The notes: generated from the letters alone by a model not told the origin. A DNA stretch of 7,167 bases from Nitriliruptoraceae bacterium (GCA_007120485.1 SKNP01000375.1:1-7167), one strand, 5' to 3'; shown: positions 1-6,396, numbered from the stretch's first letter. A program made the numbers and translations.

Positions 1-962
1 AGCGACCCGCCGGGCACGGGCAGGAACCCGCTCGGGTACACCCCGCCGAGGTGGTCGATGAACACGAACCCGCGCCCGGCGTTGATGTCCAACGGAGGCC
101 GCGGTACCCGCGTCGGCAGGTTGCGTTCCGCCAGCAGGTCGTCGAGGGCGGCCCGCAGCCGCCGGTAGGTCGGCCCCAACCCGAACGTCTGCGCGACGTC
201 GACCGCGCCAGCCCGGCGACGTTGCAGCACCACGCGCCGGAAGTGGGGCGCTTCGGTGGTCTTGACCGCGAGGTGGTGGGAGACGTCGACCAGCCAGTGC
301 AGGAGGTCCTCCACCTCGTCGGCCGGCAACGCCGACAGGGTGTCACCGCGGCCGGTCGGCACCAGCAGGAACACGCTCCACAGGAACGCCTGCAGGTCGA
401 TGACCTGCCGCAGGACCTCGGGCAGCTCGTGGACGGTCTTTGCGGTCACCGTGGTGTTGATCTGCAGGCGCAGTCCCAGGTCGACGATGTCCCGGCAGGT
501 CGGCAGGGTCGCGTCGTAGACCCCGTCGATGCCGCGGAACCCGTCGTGGGTGGCGGCGGTCGCGCCGTCCAGCGAGATCGAGACGGCTTTGGCGCCGGCG
601 GCCCCCGCTTCGGCGAACCGTTCCCGGGTCGCCTTCGGCGTCACGGACGGTGCCAGCGCCATGCTCAGGCCTCGTTGCTTGCCGTAGCCGATCAGCTCGG
701 TCAGGTCCTCTCGCTCGAAGGGGTCCCCGCCGCTGATCACCACCATCGGGCTGGGCGCCCCGAACCCGGCGATGTCGTCGAGCAGCCGCTTGCCCTCGTC
801 GGTCGTCAGCTGCATCGGGTGCGGCTCGGTCTGGGAGTCCGCCCGGCAGTGCTGGCACACCAGCGCGCACGCCCGGGTCGCTTCCCAGATCACCAGGAAC
901 GGTCGCTCGTGGACGTCCTGGCGGACCTGTCGGATACCGGGGCGTTGCGTGCGGGTCATCAT
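1..962 (-). CDS. radical SAM protein, TIGR04053/AhbD-like, partial (C-terminus beyond left edge)
   Basis: This gene runs off the left edge, and about 320 residues are visible. The radical SAM 4Fe-4S site is clear: C32, C36 and C39 in the segment TRACALVCQHCR. It is followed by the SAM-binding stretch ISGGDPF near 77-82, SISLDG near 128-133 and INTTVT near 169-173. These segments, with an N-terminal RPFLVIWE and a late GFVFIDHLGGVYPSGFLP stretch, match what I remember of TIGR04053 radical SAM/SPASM proteins, relatives of the haem-forming AhbD/NirJ group. The C-terminal SPASM cysteines would lie outside the window. Two in-frame ATGs occur. The one at 962 overlaps the hemY stop by 4 bases; the one at 959 is better spaced (5 bases) from the AGGAG sequence. 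Overlap with hemY indicates translational coupling. I infer a role in late haem synthesis, for example oxidative decarboxylation of coprohaem. Peptide or other small-molecule modification remains possible. Confidence 0.88.
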   Translation of the reverse strand, partial: MMTRTQRPGIRQVRQDVHERPFLVIWEATRACALVCQHCRADSQTEPHPMQLTTDEGKRLLDDIAGFGAPSPMVVISGGDPFEREDLTELIGYGKQRGLSMALAPSVTPKATRERFAEAGAAGAKAVSISLDGATAATHDGFRGIDGVYDATLPTCRDIVDLGLRLQINTTVTAKTVHELPEVLRQVIDLQAFLWSVFLLVPTGRGDTLSALPADEVEDLLHWLVDVSHHLAVKTTEAPHFRRVVLQRRRAGAVDVAQTFGLGPTYRRLRAALDDLLAERNLPTRVPRPPLDINAGRGFVFIDHLGGVYPSGFLPVPGGS

Positions 963-2407
963 CGCTCCTGGGTCGCCGTGACGAGGTCGGAGGCCGCGGT
1001 CGCCGCGGACCGCAGGCAGGCCGCGATCCCCGGCCCGTGGTAGGGGGCGCCAGCGAGCGCCACGTCCGGCAGATCCTGCGCCAAGGCGCGTTCCACTGCG
1101 GCGAGCCGGTCGGCGTGCCCGACCTCGAGTTGCGGCATCGTCGCCGCCCACCGGCGGACCCGTGCAGCAGCCGGCTCGACGTCCAACCCGGTGGCCGCGG
1201 CCAGATCGGCGTGCAGGCGGTCCGCGAGCGTGGCGTCGTCCAGCTCCCACGCCCGGGTGTCGTCGACCCGGCCGGCCGACGCCCGGACGTACACGTGGTC
1301 ACCGTCGGCGTGGTGCGGCCACTTGGTGGACAGGTGCGTCGCGGCCTTCAGCAGCCGGCCGCGGTGGCTGGGCACCAGCAGGCCCGTGCCGGTCGCCAAC
1401 GTCGAGGTGGCGGCCGCCGACCGTGGGTAGGCCAGCGCGGCCACGGCGACCGAGGCGGTGCGCAGCTGACGGAGGACCTCCGCAGCGGCGGGGCTGGCCG
1501 TCCCGGTCAGACGCGCGGCGACCGCGGCCGGGACGGCGAGCACGACCGCGTCGAAGCTGCCGGCCGGGCCAGCGTCGGTGTGCAGCCGGGTCCGTCGTCC
1601 GTCGCGCTCCAACCGCTCGATCGCGGTACCCACCTGCAGGTCGACGCCATCCTGTCGGAGGCGCTCGGCCAGGCGGGCCACGAGGGTGTGCATCCCGCCG
1701 GTGAGCGTGACGAACGCCGGCCCGGCGCCGGGACGAGGGCGACGTCGCAGCAGCAGGGAACGGTGCTGCGATGTCAGCGCCGCCAGCTGGGGTGTGGCTG
1801 ACCGGAGGCTGAGCCGACGGACGTCTCCGGCGTGGAGACCGCCGAGCAACGGATCGACCAGACCGTCGACGACCTCACGGCCGAAGCGTCGCTCCAGGTA
1901 GTCGCCGACGGCCACGTCCTGGGTCGTGTCGGTGGTCGGGACCAGCGCCTCACCCGCGGCTCGGATCATCCCCCGCAGAGAGAGCACGCGGGCGGACAGC
2001 ATCGGCCACAGCCGGGTCGGACCGGCGGGCGTGAACCCTTGGGGCAGACGCCGAAGGCCTCGATCGCCCCAGATCCAGGTCGTGCCGGCGTTCGCGGCGA
2101 CGAGGCGGTCGCCCAGCCCCAACTCATCGACCAACGCCAGTGGGCCCGGCGCTGCGGTGAACATCGACTCAGCGCCGACGTCCACCTGGTGACCGGCCAC
2201 CTCGACCGCGTGAAGTTGGCCGCCGAGCCGGGCGTCGGCATCGAACACCGTGACGTCGGCCCCGGCAGCGATCAGGTACTTCGCGGCCGCCAGCCCGCTG
2301 ATGCCGCCGCCGATCACCGCGACCCGGCGGGACCCGGTCCGCCGCGGGTCGGGGGATGCCTCGCTGGCGCTGATGACGGAAGCGCCGACGTGTGCGGAGG
2401 TGGACAC
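959..2407 (-). CDS. hemY: protoporphyrinogen/coproporphyrinogen III oxidase, HemY/CgoX type
   Basis: This is a 482-residue FAD-dependent amine-oxidase-fold enzyme that aromatises a porphyrinogen to the porphyrin by six-electron oxidation with O2. In actinobacteria the usual substrate is coproporphyrinogen III (alternative name CgoX). The dinucleotide fold is at 29-57: VAVIGGGISGLAAAKYL, with D56 ending strand 2. Other family marks are GGQL (62-65), DVGAES (76-81), the helical segment RFGREVVDGLVDPLLGG (174-190), LTGGMHTLVARLAERL (235-250) and the C-terminal FAD contact YHGPGIAACL (456-465). Length fits the family. The start is GTG; an in-frame TAG near 2478, with no earlier ATG, GTG or TTG between, makes this the most upstream possible start, although its ribosome-binding site is weak. 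About 27 residues precede the FAD fold and look like a disordered extension. The stop overlaps the downstream radical SAM gene. Substrate choice (copro- or protoporphyrinogen) cannot be told from sequence alone. Confidence 0.93.
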   Translation of the reverse strand: MSTSAHVGASVISASEASPDPRRTGSRRVAVIGGGISGLAAAKYLIAAGADVTVFDADARLGGQLHAVEVAGHQVDVGAESMFTAAPGPLALVDELGLGDRLVAANAGTTWIWGDRGLRRLPQGFTPAGPTRLWPMLSARVLSLRGMIRAAGEALVPTTDTTQDVAVGDYLERRFGREVVDGLVDPLLGGLHAGDVRRLSLRSATPQLAALTSQHRSLLLRRRPRPGAGPAFVTLTGGMHTLVARLAERLRQDGVDLQVGTAIERLERDGRRTRLHTDAGPAGSFDAVVLAVPAAVAARLTGTASPAAAEVLRQLRTASVAVAALAYPRSAAATSTLATGTGLLVPSHRGRLLKAATHLSTKWPHHADGDHVYVRASAGRVDDTRAWELDDATLADRLHADLAAATGLDVEPAAARVRRWAATMPQLEVGHADRLAAVERALAQDLPDVALAGAPYHGPGIAACLRSAATAASDLVTATQER

Positions 2408-2427
2408 CGGGGAACGCTTCCGTTGGA

Positions 2428-2448
2428 GGACCGTTTGGGGAACGGTCC
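2428..2448. promoter_or_regulatory. perfect inverted repeat upstream of hemY
   Basis: Two perfect 8-base arms, GGACCGTT (2428-2435) and AACGGTCC (2441-2448), flank a 5-base spacer. The repeat lies 21 bases upstream of the hemY GTG and about 170 bases after the heliorhodopsin stop, and no T-rich run follows it on the minus strand. Its place suggests a repressor operator or a leader hairpin controlling hemY translation rather than a terminator. The symmetry is seen directly; the function is inferred. Confidence 0.5.
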
Positions 2449-2587
2449 GGAGCCTGTCGGGCTCCCCCGGCGACGGCTAGGGCCGACGGTCACCTCCGAC
2501 CGGGCCATGCGGGGCTGCACTCCGCGACCGAGCAGGGGTGCGCTGGCCTACCCAGGTCTTCCAGCACACCGAGGCGCCCGACGCCGG

Positions 2588-2612
2588 GACGCGCTCGGTA
2601 CGCGGGCGCGTC
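2588..2612 (-). terminator. stem-loop after heliorhodopsin gene
   Basis: The arms GACGCGC (2588-2594) and GCGCGTC (2606-2612) form a 7-pair GC-rich stem, with two further pairs inside beyond one mismatch and a loop of 5. It begins 7 bases downstream of the heliorhodopsin stop codon. There is no U-tract, which is common for hairpin terminators in high-GC actinobacteria. It would make hemY the start of a separate transcript, but this is a prediction only. Confidence 0.4.
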
Positions 2613-2618
2613 GGTCGG

Positions 2619-3380
2619 TCAGCTTCGGAGCACGTTGGCGAACACCAGCCACGCGAGCAGCGACTTCGCGGCGAGGCTCAGGAGCACGTAGACGTACTCG
2701 CCGTGGACGTAATCGGCCCACCGGCCGACGCGGCGGTACTGCAGCCACATGTTCGCACCGAAGGACCAGAACAGCAGGAACTGGGTGAACAGGATGGCGT
2801 AGACGAACCCGGGGACCTCGTCAGCCGCCACCACGTACGCGGCGATCAGCAGCCACGGCACGATCCCGAACAGCGACCCGAACCAGAACGCGCTCATATC
2901 CGGCCGGTCGGGGGACTCCCGCCGCTCCATCAGCAGCCCGAACACGATCATCGCCGAGTTCGCGGCGAAGATGCCGACCAACGCGGCGAGGTCCCAGATC
3001 CCGACCAGCATCGCGATCAACACGACCATGATCGACGCACTGATCGAGTACTCGATCCAGCGGGCGTACCCCGACCGCTCGTCCAGCTTGCGTTCGTACC
3101 ACCCGCGGAGGGGTCCCCCCGTCAGCAGGTGATCGGCAGCCGCGAACAGGATGAACACGGCGATCCACGGGCCCAGCCGGATCGTGGTGATCAGCTCGGG
3201 CGATCCGGGGCCCGCGACCACCGGGTCGTCCTCCAGGAACGTCGCCAGGACCGGCAACCCGAAGTCGTTGCTCAGCAACAGGAGCACGATGGCCTGGGCG
3301 AGGTGCACCGCACCGATGATCAGGTTGAACCGCCGGAGCCGGGCGTAGCGGGTGTCGCGGTCGTCCACCGTGCTGGCCAT
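2619..3380 (-). CDS. heliorhodopsin
   Basis: This 253-residue membrane protein has seven predicted helices (about 18-37, 65-86, 108-127, 129-151, 163-185, 190-212 and 225-250) and a long loop between helices 1 and 2 (about 38-64). The diagnostic helix 7 segment YVLLSLAAKSLLAW contains K239, the expected Schiff-base lysine for retinal, with S235 one turn before it. Helix 3 begins WIEYSISAS, with E110 as the expected counterion. H26 (helix 1) and H84 (helix 2) correspond to conserved polar residues of the characterised protein 48C12, and the length equals that protein's as I recall it. Heliorhodopsins have an inverted topology with the N-terminus in the cytoplasm, a slow photocycle, and no established pumping. 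A sensory or regulatory role is generally proposed. The ATG has a strong ribosome-binding site, GGAGG, 5 bases upstream. It lies 49 bases after the LCP gene and may be co-transcribed with it. No retinal-synthesis gene is in view. Confidence 0.95.
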   Translation of the reverse strand: MASTVDDRDTRYARLRRFNLIIGAVHLAQAIVLLLLSNDFGLPVLATFLEDDPVVAGPGSPELITTIRLGPWIAVFILFAAADHLLTGGPLRGWYERKLDERSGYARWIEYSISASIMVVLIAMLVGIWDLAALVGIFAANSAMIVFGLLMERRESPDRPDMSAFWFGSLFGIVPWLLIAAYVVAADEVPGFVYAILFTQFLLFWSFGANMWLQYRRVGRWADYVHGEYVYVLLSLAAKSLLAWLVFANVLRS

Positions 3381-3406
3381 CTCAGCCTCCGGATCGGTTC
3401 CAGCAT

Positions 3407-3426
3407 CGTCGGCGGTCGCCGCGACG
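3407..3426 (-). terminator. small stem-loop between LCP and heliorhodopsin genes
   Basis: An 8-pair stem forms from CGTC plus GCGG (3407-3410, 3412-3415) and CCGC plus GACG (3419-3426), with one bulged G and a 3-base loop. It starts 4 bases after the LCP stop and ends before the heliorhodopsin ribosome-binding site. It could partly terminate or attenuate transcription between the two genes, or protect the RNA end. It is short, so a chance origin in GC-rich DNA is possible. Confidence 0.28.
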
Positions 3427-3429
3427 CGG

Positions 3430-4581
3430 TCAGCAGGCGGGCTCGTCGTCGTCCAGTTCGCTCCCTGCCGGCGCGGACTGGTCCTCGCCCGGGTCCTCGT
3501 CGGTGTCGTCGAGATCGCCCTCGGGCTCCTCCTCGTCGTCCGGGCCGGCCTCGAGCCACTCGAACAGTTCGGCGGCTCGCTCCTCGTCCACCCGCAGGAA
3601 GGCCGTGCCGTCGGAGTCGTCCATCTCGCCCGGCAGGGACTCGGGCTCGATCGGCAGGCGCAGCGTCTCTCGGTGCTGACGGGCGAGCTGCTGGATCCGG
3701 TTCAGGGTCAAGCTGCTATCGAGTTCGAGGTTGCGGGCGGTGGCTTCCGAGGTGCGGACCAGCCGGACCGGGTCGTCGAACATGCCGATGCTGGCGATCT
3801 CACGCCGCAGCTCCTCCACCAGTCGATGCTGGCGAGCCTGGCGGCCGTAGTCGTCGTCGATGCTGCGGGCGCGCACGAACGCCAGCGCCTCCCCGCCGTC
3901 CAGCCGGTTGCACCCGGCCGGCAGGTCCAGGCCGGCGTCCCGGTCGGTGATCGGCTCGTCGAGCTCGATCGGGACGCCGCCGAGCCGGTCGACGATGTCG
4001 ACGAAGCCGCGGAAGTCGACCTTGGCCACGTGGTCGATCGTCACACCCGACCACTGGGTGAGGGTGCGCACGACGCAGCTCATCCCGCCCTCGCCTTCCC
4101 GTTCGCCGATGGCGTAGGCAGCGTTGATCCGCCCGCGGCTGCCGTCACACCGGGTGATCAGGGTGTCGCGGGGGATGCTGAGCATGCGGATCGAGCCGGC
4201 ATCCGGGTCCAGCCGCACCAGGGCGATCGACTCGGTCCGTTCCCCCTCCGCGTCCCCGGTGCTCAACTCGCGCCGTTCCTCCGGGGTGAGCACATCGCGG
4301 GCGTCGGAGCCCAGGACCAGGATGGTCAGCGCGGCCGGGGACGGGAGATCCTCATCGGCATGGCCATCCGGGTCATCCAGCGGCTCCGGATCGGTGTCGT
4401 CGACGTCGCGCTCGATGTCGGGTTCCGGGCCCTCGTCCTCGCCGAGCCCAGCGACCTCCGAGCGCTCGATCGACCCGTCGATCCACAGCACGGTCGCCAC
4501 GACGCCCACGATCGCGACCAGCACGAGCCCGACGACGCCGAGCACGACCGGCTTGCCGAGACCGGACATCGACGAACCCAC
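3430..4581 (-). CDS. LCP (LytR-CpsA-Psr) family cell-wall glycopolymer transferase
   Basis: LCP enzymes work outside the membrane, moving lipid-linked glycopolymers onto peptidoglycan. From the GTG at 4581 the protein has 383 residues. A short cytoplasmic tail is followed by one transmembrane helix (about 11-34), an acidic linker (about 47-80), the LCP domain, and an acidic C-terminal tail (about 347-382) ending in a single Cys. LCP motifs are LVLGSDAR (D93, R95), RTES (115-118), SIPRDT (R138, D139), N153, the FVRAR arginines R237 and R239, and GRQARQ (246-251). Cysteines C145, C169 and C224 may form a disulfide. I chose 4581 because GGGGGAG lies 5 bases upstream; GTG at 4611 and ATG at 4569 are in-frame alternatives. 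It is followed 49 bases later by heliorhodopsin on the same strand. The exact polymer transferred is unknown. The acidic linker and tail may reflect salt adaptation. Confidence 0.93.
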   Translation of the reverse strand: MGSSMSGLGKPVVLGVVGLVLVAIVGVVATVLWIDGSIERSEVAGLGEDEGPEPDIERDVDDTDPEPLDDPDGHADEDLPSPAALTILVLGSDARDVLTPEERRELSTGDAEGERTESIALVRLDPDAGSIRMLSIPRDTLITRCDGSRGRINAAYAIGEREGEGGMSCVVRTLTQWSGVTIDHVAKVDFRGFVDIVDRLGGVPIELDEPITDRDAGLDLPAGCNRLDGGEALAFVRARSIDDDYGRQARQHRLVEELRREIASIGMFDDPVRLVRTSEATARNLELDSSLTLNRIQQLARQHRETLRLPIEPESLPGEMDDSDGTAFLRVDEERAAELFEWLEAGPDDEEEPEGDLDDTDEDPGEDQSAPAGSELDDDEPAC

Positions 4582-4660
4582 GGATGCTCCCCCGCGTCTG
4601 GTTGGAGCCACTGACAGGGGACCGTCCTCGTCCTCGCGAGCTCCAGCTGCTTGGTCGACC

Positions 4661-4666
4661 AGGGTA
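4661..4666 (-). promoter_or_regulatory. candidate -10 element for the LCP gene
   Basis: On the minus strand this reads TACCCT, a plausible actinobacterial sigma-70-type -10 element, about 80 bases upstream of the chosen LCP start. No convincing -35 sequence lies 16 to 19 bases further upstream. Close upstream, at 4697-4709, is the symmetric sequence GGTGA-CCG-TCACC, a possible operator. Both assignments are weak. Confidence 0.25.
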
Positions 4667-4802
4667 CCGACACGCCGACCGAGCGATCCGGGCCGGGGTG
4701 ACCGTCACCGAACGCGGTTGCGCAGGTGGTGTTGGCCGACCGGACGTGGATCCGGACCGCGGCCACCACCGAACTCGACCACTGCGGTGCGTCGGCCGGT
4801 GG

Positions 4803-4830
4803 CTGGACCGACCTCGCGGTCCCTGTCCAG
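4803..4830 (-). terminator. stem-loop terminator after flavodoxin-domain gene
   Basis: The outer arms CTGGAC (4803-4808) and GTCCAG (4825-4830) enclose an inner GACC/GGTC stem. On the minus strand the inner stem is capped by a stable GCGA tetraloop. The structure begins 16 bases after the stop codon of the flavodoxin-domain gene. There is no U-run. Location and symmetry support a terminator for that gene. Confidence 0.45.
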
Positions 4831-4846
4831 CGCCTGGTGCGACCGC

Positions 4847-5362
4847 TCAGGCCGGCGCCGGGGTGACCTTCGCCGCGAGCTGCTCGCCCCACCGGCGAGC
4901 CCGATCGAGTTCGCCGACGAGCAACGGTCCGGTCATGTCCTCCACGAAGAAGTTCTCCGCCGGCGCGACCGGGCGTGCCCCGAGCCGTCGCAGCTTGCGG
5001 TGCGCCGAGGCCGCCGCCGATCCCGGCACCCGCGGCTTGTCGACGCGTGTGTCGAAGACCGCGACGGCGGTCGACGGCGGCATCTGCACCGCAGCCAGCC
5101 ACTCGCGCAGCCCGATGCCGGGCGAGACCAGTCCGTCGCCGGCCTTGTCGATCGCCGACGTCCGGGTGCTGTCCCGGCTCATCCCGAGCGCGTGGGTCGG
5201 ACCGCCGAGCACCAACAGATCGACGTTCGAGGTGACGTTCGACGGTGCCTGCGACACCTCGACCACCTCGACATCGACCTCGGTGCCCAGCCCCTCGGCG
5301 ATCGCTGTGGCGACGTCGCGGGTGTTGCCGAACATCGACTCGTAGAGCACCACGGCACGCAT
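4847..5362 (-). CDS. flavodoxin-domain protein
   Basis: This 171-residue soluble protein has the flavodoxin fold. The first strand and FMN-phosphate loop are at the very N-terminus: MRAVVLYESMFGNTRDVATAIAEGL, with S9 through T14 as the loop. The second region, DLLVLGGPTHALGMSR (48-63), matches the flavodoxin segment that contacts the isoalloxazine ring. FMN binding and an electron-transfer role are expected from the family. The redox partner is unknown. The ATG at 5362 fits the family start exactly and has GAAGG about 8 bases upstream. A longer reading to 5623 would add non-homologous, proline- and arginine-rich residues across a terminator, so I reject it. Stem-loops on both sides suggest a single-gene transcript. 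Menaquinone-dependent HemG-type porphyrinogen oxidases also have this fold, but nothing here specifically supports that function and a HemY-type enzyme is already nearby. Confidence 0.85.
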   Translation of the reverse strand: MRAVVLYESMFGNTRDVATAIAEGLGTEVDVEVVEVSQAPSNVTSNVDLLVLGGPTHALGMSRDSTRTSAIDKAGDGLVSPGIGLREWLAAVQMPPSTAVAVFDTRVDKPRVPGSAAASAHRKLRRLGARPVAPAENFFVEDMTGPLLVGELDRARRWGEQLAAKVTPAPA

Positions 5363-5389
5363 GCCAGCACCTTCGTCACGACGTCGCAC

Positions 5390-5403
5390 CCGGCCGAGGC
5401 CGG
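5390..5403. repeat. palindrome in flavodoxin gene leader
   Basis: CCGGCC (5390-5395) and GGCCGG (5398-5403) are perfect complementary arms separated by GA, 28 bases upstream of the flavodoxin-domain ATG. It could be an operator or a leader hairpin. GC-rich palindromes of this size also arise by chance here. Confidence 0.25.
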
Positions 5404-5470
5404 CTCCTTCGAGCGTCCGCCCGGTCCGGGGAAGCGACCAGGGCCGATGGACCTGCAGCACGGACCACGA

Positions 5471-5504
5471 AGGGGAGCGCCGTCCGGGCGGACGACGCTC
5501 CCCT
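5471..5504 (-). terminator. strong stem-loop terminator after secreted-protein gene
   Basis: The arms AGGGGAGCG (5471-5479) and CGCTCCCCT (5496-5504) pair over 9 bases. After one C/A mismatch, CGTCC (5481-5485) and GGACG (5490-5494) add 5 pairs around a 4-base loop. It lies 76 bases downstream of the stop of the secreted-protein gene. On the minus strand the stem is followed by CTTCG with no long U-tract. This is the strongest hairpin in the window and very likely a transcription terminator. Confidence 0.65.
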
Positions 5505-5580
5505 GGCGGGCCTGGTCTGGGGGCGAGACGCAGGCCCCAGCGTCCTCCGAAGCGGATGGACCGCCCGAAGGACCGGTCAC

Positions 5581-6138
5581 TCAGTGAGCGGAACGCTCGT
5601 TGGCCACGACGCTCGCGATGCACTGGCCCTGGTTGCGGTGCTCGGTGTCCTGCCAGCCGCCGTCCTTGCAGTCCTGCTTGGTGGCCGGCTCCTCGACCGG
5701 ATCGTCGACCTCGATGGTGATCCAGTCGAAGTACCAGTTCTGCTCGGCGCCGCGGGCGAGACGGACCTGGACCTCCTCCTCAGCGGTGACGGACACGGTC
5801 TCCGAGCCCTCCCCGACCAGGGTCACCGTGTCGTACCGGAGCCCGAAGTCCTGGCCCTCGAGGGGACCTTCGGAGATCTCCTGCCTGGTCCAGTCGTCCG
5901 CTTCGCCTTCCGGCTCACCATCGACCTGGTAGTCGAACGACCAGGCGAAGTCGGTGGGGTTGACGAACTCGAGCTCGACCTGGTCACCGTCGACGTCGAT
6001 GTTGACGTGCGGGCGGTCAGCCTCACGGTTGGCGTCGTTGGCGTCGTTGTCGTCGCTGCCGGCGGCGGACGCGGGGACCGCGACGACCATGGACAGCGCT
6101 GCGGTCATCGCCGAGAGCTTGAACGAGCGGGACTTCAT
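5581..6138 (-). CDS. Sec-secreted acidic protein with C-terminal two-cysteine motif, function unknown
   Basis: The predicted preprotein has 185 residues. It has a clear Sec signal peptide: basic MKSRSFK, a hydrophobic core (about 8-22), and an Ala-Ser-Ala cleavage site after A25. The mature protein opens with an Asp/Asn-rich low-complexity stretch (about 28-42). A beta-rich region follows (VNIDVDGDQVELEF, 45-58, and later strands), with the segment QNWYFDWITIEV (133-144). It ends with KQDCKDGGWQ and NQGQC (C157, C173), a motif I recall from many bacterial and archaeal secreted proteins (Cys-Lys-x-Gly-Gly-Trp, then Asn-Gln-Gly-x-Cys); the cysteines probably form a disulfide. No catalytic residues are evident. 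The ATG at 6138 has GAGGAG 7 bases upstream and fits the signal peptide; the upstream ATGs lengthen it implausibly. The mature region is strongly acidic, as in salt-adapted organisms. Confidence 0.85.
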   Translation of the reverse strand: MKSRSFKLSAMTAALSMVVAVPASAAGSDDNDANDANREADRPHVNIDVDGDQVELEFVNPTDFAWSFDYQVDGEPEGEADDWTRQEISEGPLEGQDFGLRYDTVTLVGEGSETVSVTAEEEVQVRLARGAEQNWYFDWITIEVDDPVEEPATKQDCKDGGWQDTEHRNQGQCIASVVANERSAH

Positions 6139-6360
6139 GTGGTCGCTCCTCGTGATCATGGGCACCCGGCTGGGGTGCTCCGGGGCCCGGCTCTCTCGGA
6201 CGACGCGAAGGCTCCGCTGCGGGCCTGCGACCGCGGACCGGCCACCTCGGCCGCTCGGCCATGGCCGCCGGGTGACGCTGCGTACGGCGTCCCTCGCAGG
6301 GACCGAACGCCGGCACGTCCGTCCACCTCGCCGTCCGGTGGTTCACCTGACCGATGTCCC

Positions 6361-6396
6361 GGTCGCCACCGCTGGTGGCCCGCGCAACGCGCGACC
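6361..6396 (+). promoter_or_regulatory. two-hairpin structured element upstream of DUF1737-metZ
   Basis: Outer arms GGTCG (6361-6365) and CGACC (6392-6396) enclose two consecutive hairpins: CCACC/GGTGG around GCT (6366-6378) and CGCG/CGCG around CAA (6381-6391). As RNA this would be a small three-way junction; as DNA it would be a compound operator. It ends 8 bases before a candidate -10. If that -10 is real, the element lies upstream of the transcript and acts as DNA. Function is unknown. Confidence 0.3.

Noticed and set aside
51..1043. Plus-strand open frame of 330 codons opposite the radical SAM gene
   Set aside because: It is antisense to a protein with CxxxCxxC and further radical SAM motifs. 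The translation is low complexity.
343..1302. Minus-strand open frame of 319 codons
   Set aside because: It is an out-of-frame shadow across the end of hemY and much of the radical SAM gene, and carries neither family's motifs.
2538..3950. Plus-strand open frame of 470 codons
   Set aside because: It is antisense to heliorhodopsin and the LCP gene, both of which have clear family motifs. The translation is Arg/Pro/Gln-rich without recognisable domains.
3352..4614. Plus-strand open frame of 420 codons opposite the LCP gene
   Set aside because: It is an antisense shadow. The minus-strand LCP motifs are unambiguous and this frame has none.
4124..5587. Plus-strand open frame of 487 codons
   Set aside because: It is antisense to the LCP and flavodoxin-domain genes, with Ser/Arg/Pro-rich low-complexity translation and no motif. 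This is typical of stop-poor frames in high-GC DNA.
5363..5623. N-terminal extension of the flavodoxin-domain protein to 5623
   Set aside because: It would read through the strong terminator at 5471-5504 and into the preceding gene. The flavodoxin fold begins exactly at the ATG at 5362, which has a ribosome-binding site.
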